Source of the DNA: CAYOWK01 sp964407665
GTDB taxonomy: Bacteria > Pseudomonadota > Alphaproteobacteria > Caulobacterales > Hyphomonadaceae
DNA length: 16,734 bases
Direction of reading: 5' to 3'
Assembly: GCA_964407665.1 (NCBI GenBank)
Contig: CAYOWK010000069.1
Location: forward strand, 1 to 16,734
Under the pieces are notes generated by a model that was not told the DNA's origin, made no database searches, and saw nothing but the letters and a program-made list of their open reading frames with translations. Positions 1 through 6,932 of this stretch are shown piece after piece. The position numbers were made by a program, and so were the translations under genes. Numbering within the stretch: the first letter of the stretch is position 1; each line of letters begins with the position of its first letter.

Positions 1-1
1 G

Positions 2-415
2 ATCCTGCTGCTCTCGGGTACGACCGTCACCTGGGCTCACCACGCCCTGCAGGTTGGCGACCGCAAGGGCGCAATCATGGGCACGCTGCTCACGGTGCTG
101 CTGGGCCTTGGCTTCACGGCTCTTCAGGTCGTCGAATACATGGAAGCCGGCTTCACCTATGACGGCTCGCTCTACGGCTCGGCCTTCTTCATGGCGACGG
201 GCTTCCACGGCGCGCACGTCGTCATCGGAACGCTGTTCCTGGCCGTCTGCATGTTCCGCCTGATGGCGGGCGGCATGTCGAAGGAAAAGCACCTCGGCTT
301 CGAGTTCGCCGCCTGGTACTGGCACTTCGTTGACGTGGTGTGGCTGTTCCTCTTCGCCTTCGTCTACGTCATCCCTTACCTGGTGATGGGGGCGGGCCCG
401 GCCGGCGCTCACTAG
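2..415 (+). CDS. coxC: Cytochrome c oxidase subunit III, 3' part (5' end outside window)
   Basis: Subunit III of the aa3-type haem-copper oxidase, an integral inner-membrane protein that stabilises the catalytic subunit I. About 137 residues are visible and the frame is open to the left edge. The family is usually about 260-290 residues, so roughly the C-terminal half is here. Diagnostic stretches are TTVTWAHHAL at the left edge, HGAHVVIGTLFL, and the closing WYWHFVDVVWLFLF helix, all typical of the last helices of CoxC. The methionine at 77 is internal, not the start, since recognisable CoxC sequence continues before it. A hairpin terminator follows within 10 bases of the stop, so this is probably the end of the cox transcript. 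Identification is firm. Confidence 0.96.
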   Translation: MLLLSGTTVTWAHHALQVGDRKGAIMGTLLTVLLGLGFTALQVVEYMEAGFTYDGSLYGSAFFMATGFHGAHVVIGTLFLAVCMFRLMAGGMSKEKHLGFEFAAWYWHFVDVVWLFLFAFVYVIPYLVMGAGPAGAH

Positions 416-421
416 AAAAAC

Positions 422-458
422 AAAGGGGCGCGGGTCACTCCCGCGCCCTTTCTGCTTC
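422..458 (+). terminator. Rho-independent terminator after coxC
   Basis: A 12-bp stem, 423-434 paired with 440-451 and including one G-U pair, closes a five-base loop (TCACT). The stem is GC-rich next to the loop and ends in A-U pairs, and a pyrimidine-rich tail (CTTTCTGCTTC) follows. It lies 7 bases after the coxC stop and separates the cox genes from the DUF983 gene. Confidence 0.8.
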
Positions 459-592
459 TGGCTGCGGCATTGAACCGCCACGATCCCGCTGCAGCAGACA
501 GCCTTCGAACTGGCCCGGTGTGTTAGACTGGCTGGGCGTGGTCGGGGTCACGGCGCCGCTCTCAAGGGGCGGGCAAGTTCGGAGCAAACGAC

Positions 593-952
593 ATGGCCCA
601 TGTTTCACCTCTGTCTGCGGGCATGCGCTGCCGCTGCCCGAACTGCGGCGAGGGGCAGGTGTTCCGCGGCTATCTGACGTTCAAGGACCGCTGCAGCGCC
701 TGTGACGCCGATTTCGGAATCGCCGACGCTGGCGATGGTCCGGCTTTTTTCGTGATGTTCGCGGCGCTGATCTTCATCGTTCCGGCCGCCATGATCTTCG
801 AGCTGGCGGCCTCGCCACCGGTCTGGCTCCACATCATCATCTGGCCGCCGGTGACGCTGGCCTTCTGCATGACCCTTCTGCGCCCGTTCAAGGCAACGCT
901 GTTTGCGCTGCAATGGCGCAACAATGCCGGCGAGGCTGATTTCAAGAAGTAG
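593..952 (+). CDS. DUF983 family zinc-ribbon membrane protein
   Basis: A 119-residue protein of unknown function (DUF983). The N-terminus has two CxxC pairs, C15/C18 and C34/C37, expected to form a zinc ribbon, followed by the family signature FADAGDGPA-like segment (IADAGDGPAFF, about 43-53). Two hydrophobic helices follow at about 52-71 and 78-97, separated by a short loop (ASPPVW), then the conserved LLRPFKATLFALQWR near the C-terminus. The start at 593 is supported by GGAG at 581-584. In many alphaproteobacteria a DUF983 gene lies directly after coxC and before the oxidase assembly gene SURF1. Here coxC precedes it but a PepSY gene follows, 40 bases downstream. A link to oxidase assembly is inferred from context only. 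Confidence 0.92.
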   Translation: MAHVSPLSAGMRCRCPNCGEGQVFRGYLTFKDRCSACDADFGIADAGDGPAFFVMFAALIFIVPAAMIFELAASPPVWLHIIIWPPVTLAFCMTLLRPFKATLFALQWRNNAGEADFKK

Positions 953-992
953 CGGACTCGCCAGCGGCAGGGTGTCAGGGTAGGTCCGGACG

Positions 993-1715
993 ATGATCTC
1001 ACCCCGCCTCGCCCGCCGCGTCGCTGACCTTCACAAGTGGCTGGGCCTCATCGTCGGCGCGCAGCTTCTGATCTGGACGGCCACCGGACTGTTCTTCACC
1101 GCCTTCGCGATCGCCGACGTGCGCGGCGACGCCCTCATGCGGCCGCAGGCCTCGAACTCCATCGACATGTCGCGGGTGAAGCTCTCATCGACTGACGCCC
1201 TGAAGGTCGTGGTCGAGGACCGTCCGACCCAGGTCACTCTTCGCAACCTGGCGGGCGAGCCGGTCTACGAGATCCGGGCCGAACTCGGCGTCTTCCTGGT
1301 GAGCGCGGAGACGGGGCAGGTGATGTCGCCGATCTCCGAAGATCTCGCCCGGCGGATTGCGACAGACGCGTGGGCCGGCGAGGGGACGGTGCAGTCCATC
1401 TCCCTGATCGAGCAGGTCCCGCGCGAGGCGGGGGGCTCCGGAAAGATGTGGGCGGCCCGCTTTCCCGGCGAGGGAAATCGCGTGCTCTACGTGTCGGCAA
1501 CAACGGGCGCACCGGGACCCGTGCGGACGGACCTTTGGCGCACCTATGACTTCCTCTGGTCTCTGCACATAATGGACTACGAGGAAGGCGAGAATTTCAA
1601 CCACCCGTTGATCGTGGCTGCCGCAGTGCTGGCCCTGTCCGTGGTGCTGTTCGGGATCGTTCTTCTGGTCCACCGGTTCACGCGCGGCCTCGTTAGCAAG
1701 TCCCGCCCGGCATGA
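993..1715 (+). CDS. PepSY-domain membrane protein
   Basis: 240 residues with one hydrophobic helix near each end (about 17-38 and 205-229) around a soluble central part, so most of the protein should face the periplasm. The first helix carries the HKWLGLIVGAQLLIWTATG pattern typical of PepSY-associated TM proteins, and the region before the second helix has LWSLHIMDYEEGENFNHP, also typical of that group. Members are often found with iron uptake or reductase functions, but no substrate can be read from this sequence. The ribosome binding site is weak (AGGT about ten bases upstream). It follows DUF983 by 40 bases on the same strand and is probably co-transcribed with it. I see none of the SURF1 motifs, although the two-helix topology is similar. 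Confidence 0.85.
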   Translation: MISPRLARRVADLHKWLGLIVGAQLLIWTATGLFFTAFAIADVRGDALMRPQASNSIDMSRVKLSSTDALKVVVEDRPTQVTLRNLAGEPVYEIRAELGVFLVSAETGQVMSPISEDLARRIATDAWAGEGTVQSISLIEQVPREAGGSGKMWAARFPGEGNRVLYVSATTGAPGPVRTDLWRTYDFLWSLHIMDYEEGENFNHPLIVAAAVLALSVVLFGIVLLVHRFTRGLVSKSRPA

Positions 1716-1784
1716 GGCGTGCCGATTAAGCTTGAGCCGGACGACGGTCCTTCCTACGGAGGAGGGGCGGCCAGACTGGCGCGC

Positions 1785-1789
1785 AGGAG
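1785..1789 (+). promoter_or_regulatory. Ribosome binding site deciding the rluB-type start
   Basis: AGGAG lies seven bases before the ATG at 1797. This favours that start over the in-frame GTG at 1719, which would add 26 residues of low-conservation sequence. Confidence 0.75.
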
Positions 1790-1796
1790 ATACGCC

Positions 1797-2771
1797 ATGA
1801 CGGAGCGTCGCGAGACGGCCCGCCCCCCTGAATCGCCCGACGGCGATGGCGGCGAGCGAATTGCCAAATATCTTGCGCGCTCCGGCGTCGCCTCGCGCCG
1901 GGAAGTCGAGCGCCTGATTGCTGATGGCCGTGTCAGCGTGAACGGGTCGGTGCTCGATACGCCGGCCTTCAAGGTGACGGGCAGCGAGCGCATTCTCGTT
2001 GATGGAAAGCCGGTCGCCCGTCCCGAACGCACCCGCCTGTGGCGCTATCACAAGCCGGTCGGGCTGGTGACCACCAACAGCGACCCGGACGGGCGGCCAA
2101 CGGTCTTCGAGGCCCTGCCGGCATCGCTTCCCCGCGTGGTGACCATCGGGCGGCTCGACCTGAACACCGAAGGCCTGCTGCTGCTGACGAATGACGGCGA
2201 ACTGGCGCGGGCGCTGGAACTGCCGGCGACAGGGCTGGAGCGCCGCTATCGCGCTCGCGCCTATGGCCGCATCGAGCAGAGCGACCTCAACAAGCTGCGT
2301 GACGGCATCACGTTCGAGGGCGTGACCTACAAGTCGATCATCGCGACGCTGATCCGCCAGACGGGCACCAACGCCTGGATCGAGCTGACGCTCACCGAGG
2401 GCAAGAAGCGCGAGGCGCGCCGGGCGCTGGAAAGCCTCGGCATGAAGGTCAACCGGCTGATCCGGACCCACTACGGGCCGATCGAACTGGGGGATCTGCC
2501 GATGGGGGAGGTGGCCGAGGTGCCCGCCCGACAGCTTCACGAGGCGTTCGGCAGGCTGACAGGGCAGGCGCCGCCGCCCGCGGAGAAGACGGCGAAGCCT
2601 GACGGGCGGCCTACCGGAAGGAAGCCCGGGGGCAGGCCGTCTGGAAAAGCCGGACCCGGGAAAACCGGACCCGGAAAATCGGGGCCCGCAAAATCCGGCC
2701 CCGAAAAGGCAGGCCCCGAAAAGACCGGCCGACGCCCGCCAGGGGCGCCGGGCAAGCCTCGCAGGCGCTGA
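1797..2771 (+). CDS. rluB: 23S rRNA pseudouridine synthase, RluB/RsuA family, with repetitive tail
   Basis: 324 residues. An S4 RNA-binding domain (about 20-66: RIAKYLARSGVASRREVERL) precedes the RsuA/RluB catalytic domain (about 80-255). The catalytic loop is GRLDLNTEGLLLLTNDG, with the nucleophilic aspartate at D121. The later KKREARRALESLGMKVNRLIR segment is typical of the RluB/RluE/RsuA group. It should isomerise a uridine in rRNA. RluB acts on U2605 of 23S rRNA in E. coli, and the site here is inferred by family. The last ~60 residues are a low-complexity basic tail of five-residue units. The start at 1797 is chosen for its AGGAG site. The stop codon abuts that of the opposing thioesterase gene with no base between. 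Confidence 0.93.
   Translation: MTERRETARPPESPDGDGGERIAKYLARSGVASRREVERLIADGRVSVNGSVLDTPAFKVTGSERILVDGKPVARPERTRLWRYHKPVGLVTTNSDPDGRPTVFEALPASLPRVVTIGRLDLNTEGLLLLTNDGELARALELPATGLERRYRARAYGRIEQSDLNKLRDGITFEGVTYKSIIATLIRQTGTNAWIELTLTEGKKREARRALESLGMKVNRLIRTHYGPIELGDLPMGEVAEVPARQLHEAFGRLTGQAPPPAEKTAKPDGRPTGRKPGGRPSGKAGPGKTGPGKSGPAKSGPEKAGPEKTGRRPPGAPGKPRRR
2643..2732 (+). repeat. 15-bp tandem repeat coding for GKxGP units in the RluB tail
   Basis: Six consecutive 15-base units in frame encode GKAGP, GKTGP, GKSGP, AKSGP, EKAGP and EKTGR. The units differ at third positions and at the first residue, so the array is degenerate. The tail is rich in Lys, Gly and Pro and likely disordered, perhaps aiding RNA contact. 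Confidence 0.85.
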
Positions 2772-3200
2772 TCAGGCGGGCGGAAGACGGGTCAGGACCG
2801 ACGTGAAGCTCAGGACGGCCTTGCCATCCAGCTTGCGGATCATCCCCCGGACGTAGATCAGGCGGCCGCCGGCGCGGGTGACTTCACCCGTAGCTTCAAG
2901 CGTTTCGCCCTCGAAACCGGCGCTCAGGAAGTCGCCGCTGAGGTTAACGGTGACCGCACGGCCATCGATGACGCTCTCTGCAATGGCAAAGCAGGCATAG
3001 TCGGCGAAGGTCATCAGGCAGCCGCCGTGTACGGCCCCGCCGCCATTGAGGTGCTTCTTCTCGACGATGAAGCGGCAGGCGATCGAGCCGTCGGCCTCGG
3101 CGCGGTAGTAGAACGGACCTCCACGGGTTTCCCAGGCGTCGTGCGGCCAGGTCCGCCAGCCGGCCCACTCGCCTTCGGTAACGTCAATCGATCTCGTCAT
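2772..3200 (-). CDS. PaaI-type hotdog-fold acyl-CoA thioesterase
   Basis: 142 residues from the ATG at 3200. The motif HLNGGGAVHGGCLMTFADYA (50-69) is the hotdog thioesterase signature: HGG in the active-site helix and an acidic residue (D67) in the ADYA turn. Family members hydrolyse acyl- or aryl-CoA thioesters. The exact substrate is unknown. I chose 3200 because GGGGAG lies nine bases upstream and 142 residues is the usual family length. The same frame opens at a TTG at 3275, but the added 25 residues would be read from the RBS and the palindrome and look artificial. It converges on the rluB-type gene with zero spacing and diverges from tRNA-Trp. A 20-bp palindrome lies just upstream of its RBS. 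Confidence 0.9.
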   Translation of the reverse strand: MTRSIDVTEGEWAGWRTWPHDAWETRGGPFYYRAEADGSIACRFIVEKKHLNGGGAVHGGCLMTFADYACFAIAESVIDGRAVTVNLSGDFLSAGFEGETLEATGEVTRAGGRLIYVRGMIRKLDGKAVLSFTSVLTRLPPA

Positions 3201-3209
3201 TCCATATAT

Positions 3210-3215
3210 CTCCCC
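3210..3215 (-). promoter_or_regulatory. Ribosome binding site deciding the thioesterase start
   Basis: Read on the minus strand, GGGGAG is followed by nine bases and then the ATG at 3200. It argues against the longer TTG-initiated form from 3275. Confidence 0.7.
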
Positions 3216-3220
3216 GGGAG

Positions 3221-3240
3221 GTGGTTCGGCGCCGAACCAC
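3221..3240. promoter_or_regulatory. 20-bp perfect palindrome between thioesterase and tRNA-Trp
   Basis: GTGGTTCGGCGCCGAACCAC equals its own reverse complement over all 20 bases. It lies five bases upstream of the thioesterase RBS and two bases before the proposed -35 box of tRNA-Trp. The absence of a central loop favours a protein-binding operator for a symmetric dimer over an RNA hairpin terminator, and no T-run follows on either strand. No regulator gene adjoins it, so the binding protein is unknown. Confidence 0.6.
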
Positions 3241-3242
3241 GC

Positions 3243-3271
3243 TTGAATCTCTCTGGCTATTCGCGTATCTG
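3243..3271 (+). promoter_or_regulatory. Proposed sigma-70-type promoter of tRNA-Trp
   Basis: TTGAAT (3243-3248) and TATCTG (3266-3271) are separated by exactly 17 bases. Transcription would start near 3278, a few bases before the mature 5' end at 3286. The -10 box is only a partial match, so this is a fair but not firm call. Confidence 0.5.
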
Positions 3272-3285
3272 CCAAATCCCGCCGT

Positions 3286-3361
3286 AGGGGTATAGCTCAG
3301 CTGGTAGAGCATCGGTCTCCAAAACCGAGGGTCGCGGGTTCGAATCCTGCTGCCCCTGCCA
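3286..3361 (+). tRNA. tRNA-Trp (anticodon CCA)
   Basis: A complete 76-base cloverleaf with encoded 3' CCA. The acceptor stem is 3286-3292 with 3351-3357 (one G-U pair), the D stem GCTC/GAGC starts at 3295, the anticodon stem TCGGT/ACCGA flanks loop CTCCAAA with anticodon CCA at 3319-3321, and the T arm has GTTCGAAT. The discriminator base is G3358, as expected for bacterial tRNA-Trp. It decodes UGG. In many bacteria this gene precedes secE-nusG. Here it stands alone between its own promoter and terminator. Confidence 0.97.
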
Positions 3362-3387
3362 CGGCGGGTCCCTGACATGAAGGACAG

Positions 3388-3421
3388 GCAAGCCGTTGCG
3401 GTATTCCGCGCGGTTGCTTTT
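3388..3421 (+). terminator. Rho-independent terminator after tRNA-Trp
   Basis: The outer stem GCAA(G)CCG (3388-3395, one bulged G) pairs with CGGTTGC (3411-3417). The inner stem GCGG/CCGC (3398-3401 with 3406-3409) closes a TATT loop. TTTT follows directly at 3418-3421. It would end the tRNA transcript before the nucleotidase gene. Confidence 0.75.
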
Positions 3422-3471
3422 CCGTCGCGTCTGCGCCTTCTGGGGGTCTCTGCCTTGCGAGGAGACCGCCT

Positions 3472-5142
3472 ATGCAGCGACGCGCCCCGACTATCCGCTG
3501 GCTTGTGGCCGCGTCGGCCGGGCTCCTTCTGGCGTCCTGCGCCACCGCCCCTGCGGGACGATCAGGCGAGGTGACGGTTCACCTCGTGGGGTTGAACGAC
3601 TTCCACGGGAACCTCGATGCGCCGCTGAATGTCTCCTTCCCGGACCCCGAGACCCCCGGCGCGATGTCTCCGGCGGGCGCCGGTGGTGCAGCCCGGATGG
3701 CGACCCTCGCCACGGAGCTGCTGTCGCGGCCCAATTCGGTGATGGTTGGGGCGGGGGACCTGATCGGCGCCAGCCCGCTGCTGTCGGGCCTGTTCCACGA
3801 CGAGCCGACAATCGAGTCGCTCTCGAAGATGGGATTGGCCCTGTCGGCGGTCGGCAACCACGAGTTCGACGAGGGGCTGGCCGAGATCCGCCGCATGCAG
3901 CAGGGCGGCTGTCACCCCGTCGATGGCTGCAAGGGGCCTACAGAGTTCAAGGGCGCCGGCTTCCAGTACCTGGCGGCGGGGACCATCGACACGAGCACGG
4001 GCAAGACGGTCTTCCCCGCGCACGTCGTCCGCGAATTCGACGGCGTGAAGGTCGGCTTCATCGGCCTGTCGCTGAAAGGCGTTCCCGAGCTGATCGCACC
4101 TTCGGCGCGCAAGGGTCTGGAGTTCCTGGATGAGGCCGAGACCATCAACGCCGAGACGGCCAAGCTGCGGGCGGCGGGGGTCGAGGCCATCGTCGTGCTG
4201 ATCCACCAGGGCGGTTATCCGGGCCCGACGCTGCCCGGCTGCGAGGGCATGACCGGCGAAATCACCCGCATCCTGCCGAAGCTCGACCGTGCGGTAGACG
4301 TGGTCGTCAGCGGCCACACGCACACGGCCTATGTCTGCAACGTCGACGGCCGTCTTCTGACCAGCGCAGGCAAGTACAGCGTGATGCTGACAGACATGAC
4401 GCTGACGCTCGACCGCGCGACAGGTGATGTCGTTCGCTCGGAAGGCCGCAACATCGTCGTGCGGAAGGACCGCTATGCCGAGGACGCGGGGCAGGTGGCT
4501 CTGATCGACGGCTACAGGCGCATTGCGTCGGCGCTCACGGAGCGCGTCGTGGGCACGCTGGAGACGCCCCTGTCTCGCGACCCGAATCCGTCCGGCGAGC
4601 GGCCGCTGGGCCTCGTCGTTGCGGACGCCATGAAGGCGGCGGCGGAAGGTGCGACGGGCGATTCCGCAGACGTGGCCTTCATGAATCCGGATGGCGTCCG
4701 CAGCGACCTCGCTGCCTCTCCGGGCGGCGTCACCTATGCCGATCTCTACGCCTCACAGCCCTTCGGCAATGCGCTCTACCTGATGACGATGTCGGGTGCG
4801 CAGATCGAGGCCGTGCTGGCGCAGCAGTTCCGGCCTGTGGGAACAGGCGACAATGTCCTGCAGGTGTCGGACGGGTTCAGCTTCCGGTGGCGCCGGGATG
4901 CGGCGGGGCTCGGATCGGTTGTGCCGGGCTCGGTCCGGCTCAATGGCAAGGCGCTTGATCCGGCGGCGATCTATCGCGTTGTCACCAACGACTTCATGTT
5001 CAGCGGCGGCGACGGCTTCACGGCTTTTGGCGTGGGGCAGAACGTCCAGGACATCGGGAGTGATGTCGCCGCGATGGAGGCGTGGTTCCGCGCCAACCGT
5101 CAGGTGAAGGCGCCTGCGGGCGGTCGGGTCATTCTTGAATAA
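3472..5142 (+). CDS. 5'-nucleotidase/UshA-family metallophosphoesterase lipoprotein
   Basis: 556 residues. The signal peptide ends in lipobox LASC with the lipidated cysteine at C23 and Ala at +2, which points to an envelope lipoprotein. The metallophosphatase domain (about 34-300) has the family metal motifs: NDFHGNL (42-48, D43 and H45), GAGDLIG (D96), GNHEFDEG (N129, H130), LIHQGG (H245) and SGHTHT (280-285). The C-terminal 5'-nucleotidase domain (about 360-530) has NPDGVRSDL, YASQPFGNAL and the substrate-stacking type loop NDFMFSGGDGF. It should release phosphate from nucleotides or related esters outside the cytoplasm for salvage; the exact substrate is open. Start at 3472: AGGAG seven bases upstream. 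Its TAA abuts the stop of the opposing methyltransferase gene. Confidence 0.93.
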   Translation: MQRRAPTIRWLVAASAGLLLASCATAPAGRSGEVTVHLVGLNDFHGNLDAPLNVSFPDPETPGAMSPAGAGGAARMATLATELLSRPNSVMVGAGDLIGASPLLSGLFHDEPTIESLSKMGLALSAVGNHEFDEGLAEIRRMQQGGCHPVDGCKGPTEFKGAGFQYLAAGTIDTSTGKTVFPAHVVREFDGVKVGFIGLSLKGVPELIAPSARKGLEFLDEAETINAETAKLRAAGVEAIVVLIHQGGYPGPTLPGCEGMTGEITRILPKLDRAVDVVVSGHTHTAYVCNVDGRLLTSAGKYSVMLTDMTLTLDRATGDVVRSEGRNIVVRKDRYAEDAGQVALIDGYRRIASALTERVVGTLETPLSRDPNPSGERPLGLVVADAMKAAAEGATGDSADVAFMNPDGVRSDLAASPGGVTYADLYASQPFGNALYLMTMSGAQIEAVLAQQFRPVGTGDNVLQVSDGFSFRWRRDAAGLGSVVPGSVRLNGKALDPAAIYRVVTNDFMFSGGDGFTAFGVGQNVQDIGSDVAAMEAWFRANRQVKAPAGGRVILE

Positions 5143-6033
5143 TCAGCCCCAGCTCGCGCGGGCGTAGAGGCCGGTCGGCAGCGTGAAGCCGCGGCCCTGC
5201 TCGCGGATCGCCATCTCGCCGCACTCGATCCGGCCGCCCGTGTCGCCCAGCGCCGTTTCCAGCGACTGCGCTACGGCCAGATAGGACAGGCGTACGGCAT
5301 AGACCGTTGCGATCACGAACAGCGGTTGCGGGCTCAGCAGCTGGCGCACGCCATCCAGCAGGCGCGGGAAATCCTCCTCGAAGCGCCAGAACTCGTTCTT
5401 CGGACCGCGCCCGTACTTGGGCGGATCGAACACGATGGCGTCGTAGGTGCGGCCGCGCCGGATCTCGCGCTCAACGAACTTCATCGCGTCGTCGCAGATC
5501 CAGCGGATGGGCTTGTCATCCAGCTTTGACAGCGTCTGGTTCTCGCGGCCCTGGCCGATGGATTTCGGTGAAGCGTCGAGGTGGACGACCTCGGCTCCGG
5601 CTGCCGCCGCTGCAAGGCTCATCATACCCGTGTAGCCGAACAGGTTGAGCATCCGGATGGGACGGTTCGCCGTCTCGATTTTGTCCATCGCCCAGCGCCA
5701 GTGGACGGAGTGCTCCGGGAAGACGCCCATGTGGCGGAAGGCGGCGCAGCGCGAGCGCAGGCTGACGGGACCCCAGCGCATCGTCCATTCGTCCGGCGGC
5801 GGCGCTCCCGGAAAGACCCAGCGGCCCTTCTCGTCGTCCTCTCCCTTGTCGTCGAAGATCGCGTCGGCTTTCCACGAGGCGACCGGACGCTGGGGAGCCC
5901 ACAGCGCCTGCGGATCGGGCCGGTTGACGGTCACACGGCCAAACGTCTCCAGCTTTCGTCCATCGCCGCTGTCGAGCAGGGCGTAGTCGGTCCAGTCGCT
6001 CGATACGAGCAGGCGGAAGTCTTCGGCCATCAT
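5143..6033 (-). CDS. Class I SAM-dependent methyltransferase, COG1092-like (probable rRNA methyltransferase)
   Basis: 296 residues. The Rossmann methyltransferase core has motif I LNLFGYTG (129-136), an acidic ribose-binding position in VVHLDASPKS (D153), and motif IV FDPPKYGRG (202-210). The DPPK form and the preceding layout match COG1092/RlmI-like enzymes that methylate rRNA bases. The N-terminal PUA domain of RlmI is absent; instead there is the LLDSGDGRKLETFG opening known from alphaproteobacterial relatives. The target nucleotide cannot be told from sequence. The gene starts inside the stop of the SpoU-type gene (ATGATG, four-base overlap), so translation is probably coupled. A second in-frame ATG follows immediately at 6030. 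The product sits in an RNA-modification pair. Confidence 0.87.
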   Translation of the reverse strand: MMAEDFRLLVSSDWTDYALLDSGDGRKLETFGRVTVNRPDPQALWAPQRPVASWKADAIFDDKGEDDEKGRWVFPGAPPPDEWTMRWGPVSLRSRCAAFRHMGVFPEHSVHWRWAMDKIETANRPIRMLNLFGYTGMMSLAAAAAGAEVVHLDASPKSIGQGRENQTLSKLDDKPIRWICDDAMKFVEREIRRGRTYDAIVFDPPKYGRGPKNEFWRFEEDFPRLLDGVRQLLSPQPLFVIATVYAVRLSYLAVAQSLETALGDTGGRIECGEMAIREQGRGFTLPTGLYARASWG

Positions 6034-6932
6034 ACGGCTCCGTTGAAGCCGCGCGAACGCCAGGCCTCGTAAATCATGATGCTGGCGGCAGACGCCAGGT
6101 TGAGGCTGTCGGCGCTGCCCATCATCGGGATGCGCAGCAGCTCGTCGCAGGCGGCCTCCACGGCGGGCGGCAGGCCGGACTGCTCATTACCCATCAGGAT
6201 GACGCTTCGCTCACCGAAGGTGGCGCCATCCGGTCGCGCCTTTCCGTGCATCGAGGCGGCCAGCATGCGAGCCCCTGCCTGTCTGCGCCATGCGTCGAAC
6301 TCCTCGAAGCTCGCCATGGCTACGGGCATCGCGAACAGGGAGCCCATCGTGGCCCGCACCGTTTCGACAGAGAAGAGGTCGCAGCACTTGCTGACGAGGA
6401 TGACCCCGCTGACGCCGCTGGCGTCCGAGGTCCGGATGACGGTTCCCAGATTTCCGGGGTCGCGCACCTCATAAAGGGCGACGAAGCGGCGCTCGCCGGT
6501 AACAGGCAGATTCGCCAGAGGTGTGGTCTTCTGGTGAAAGGCTGCGATCACGGTCTGCGGGTTGTCCTTGCGGGACACCGCCTCGAGAATCTTGTCTCCA
6601 CAGGTGAGCACCCGGGCGCGGGCCGCTTTGGCCCTGCGGAGCAGATCGAGTGTGAGGGGCCGTTCCAGGGCCGGCATTCCGGCGATGACAATGGCCGGAG
6701 TCCATCCCTTCTGCAGGCCCTCCTCGATCAGGCGCGCGCCCTCGGCCAGGAAGAGGCCTGTTTCTGTACGGGTTTTCTTGCGCTCCAGCGCCCGCAGAAG
6801 CTTGATCGTCTCGTTGGAGATGGCGGTAATGTGCTCGAACTCGCTCCGATCGGATCGTGCGTGTGGAGAATCCGGATGCCGGTTTGGTGATTGTGTCATT
6901 CTACTGGGGGCCCGGGATCCGTGCGTCGGCAT
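6030..6932 (-). CDS. TrmH/SpoU-family RNA 2'-O-methyltransferase
   Basis: About 300 residues from the ATG at 6932. An N-terminal substrate-binding part (ITAISNETIKLLRAL...TGLFLAEGARLIEEGL) precedes the SPOUT domain with its three motifs: VRDPGNLGTVIRTSDASG (motif 1), ILMGNEQSGLP (motif 2) and the knot segment IPMMGSADSLNLASAASIMI (motif 3). SPOUT enzymes of this type 2'-O-methylate ribose in rRNA or tRNA. RlmB-like or TsnR-like members share this layout. Start is uncertain. The frame opens with an ATG at 6950, and 6899 is also possible. I chose 6932 because AGGCGGG lies just upstream. It overlaps the downstream methyltransferase gene by four bases and diverges from the OmpA gene. Confidence 0.9.
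   Translation of the reverse strand: MPTHGSRAPSRMTQSPNRHPDSPHARSDRSEFEHITAISNETIKLLRALERKKTRTETGLFLAEGARLIEEGLQKGWTPAIVIAGMPALERPLTLDLLRRAKAARARVLTCGDKILEAVSRKDNPQTVIAAFHQKTTPLANLPVTGERRFVALYEVRDPGNLGTVIRTSDASGVSGVILVSKCCDLFSVETVRATMGSLFAMPVAMASFEEFDAWRRQAGARMLAASMHGKARPDGATFGERSVILMGNEQSGLPPAVEAACDELLRIPMMGSADSLNLASAASIMIYEAWRSRGFNGAV

Noticed and set aside
1758..1765. GGAGGAGG ahead of the rluB-type gene as a second RBS
   Set aside because: No start codon lies at a suitable distance after it; the nearest real start has its own AGGAG.
1719..1796. GTG at 1719 as start of the rluB-type gene
   Set aside because: The ATG at 1797 has AGGAG at good spacing, and the added residues do not belong to the S4 domain.
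1185..2540. Long minus-strand open frame (451 codons) across the PepSY and rluB-type genes
   Set aside because: It is antisense to two well-supported genes, has Arg/Gly/His-rich composition without any domain, and is a by-product of high G+C codon use.
3198..3275. TTG at 3275 as thioesterase start
   Set aside because: It has no good RBS and would translate the palindrome and the GGGGAG site that serves the ATG at 3200.
3184..3378. Small minus-strand frame covering tRNA-Trp
   Set aside because: It reads through the antisense of a tRNA, a well-known source of false protein annotations.
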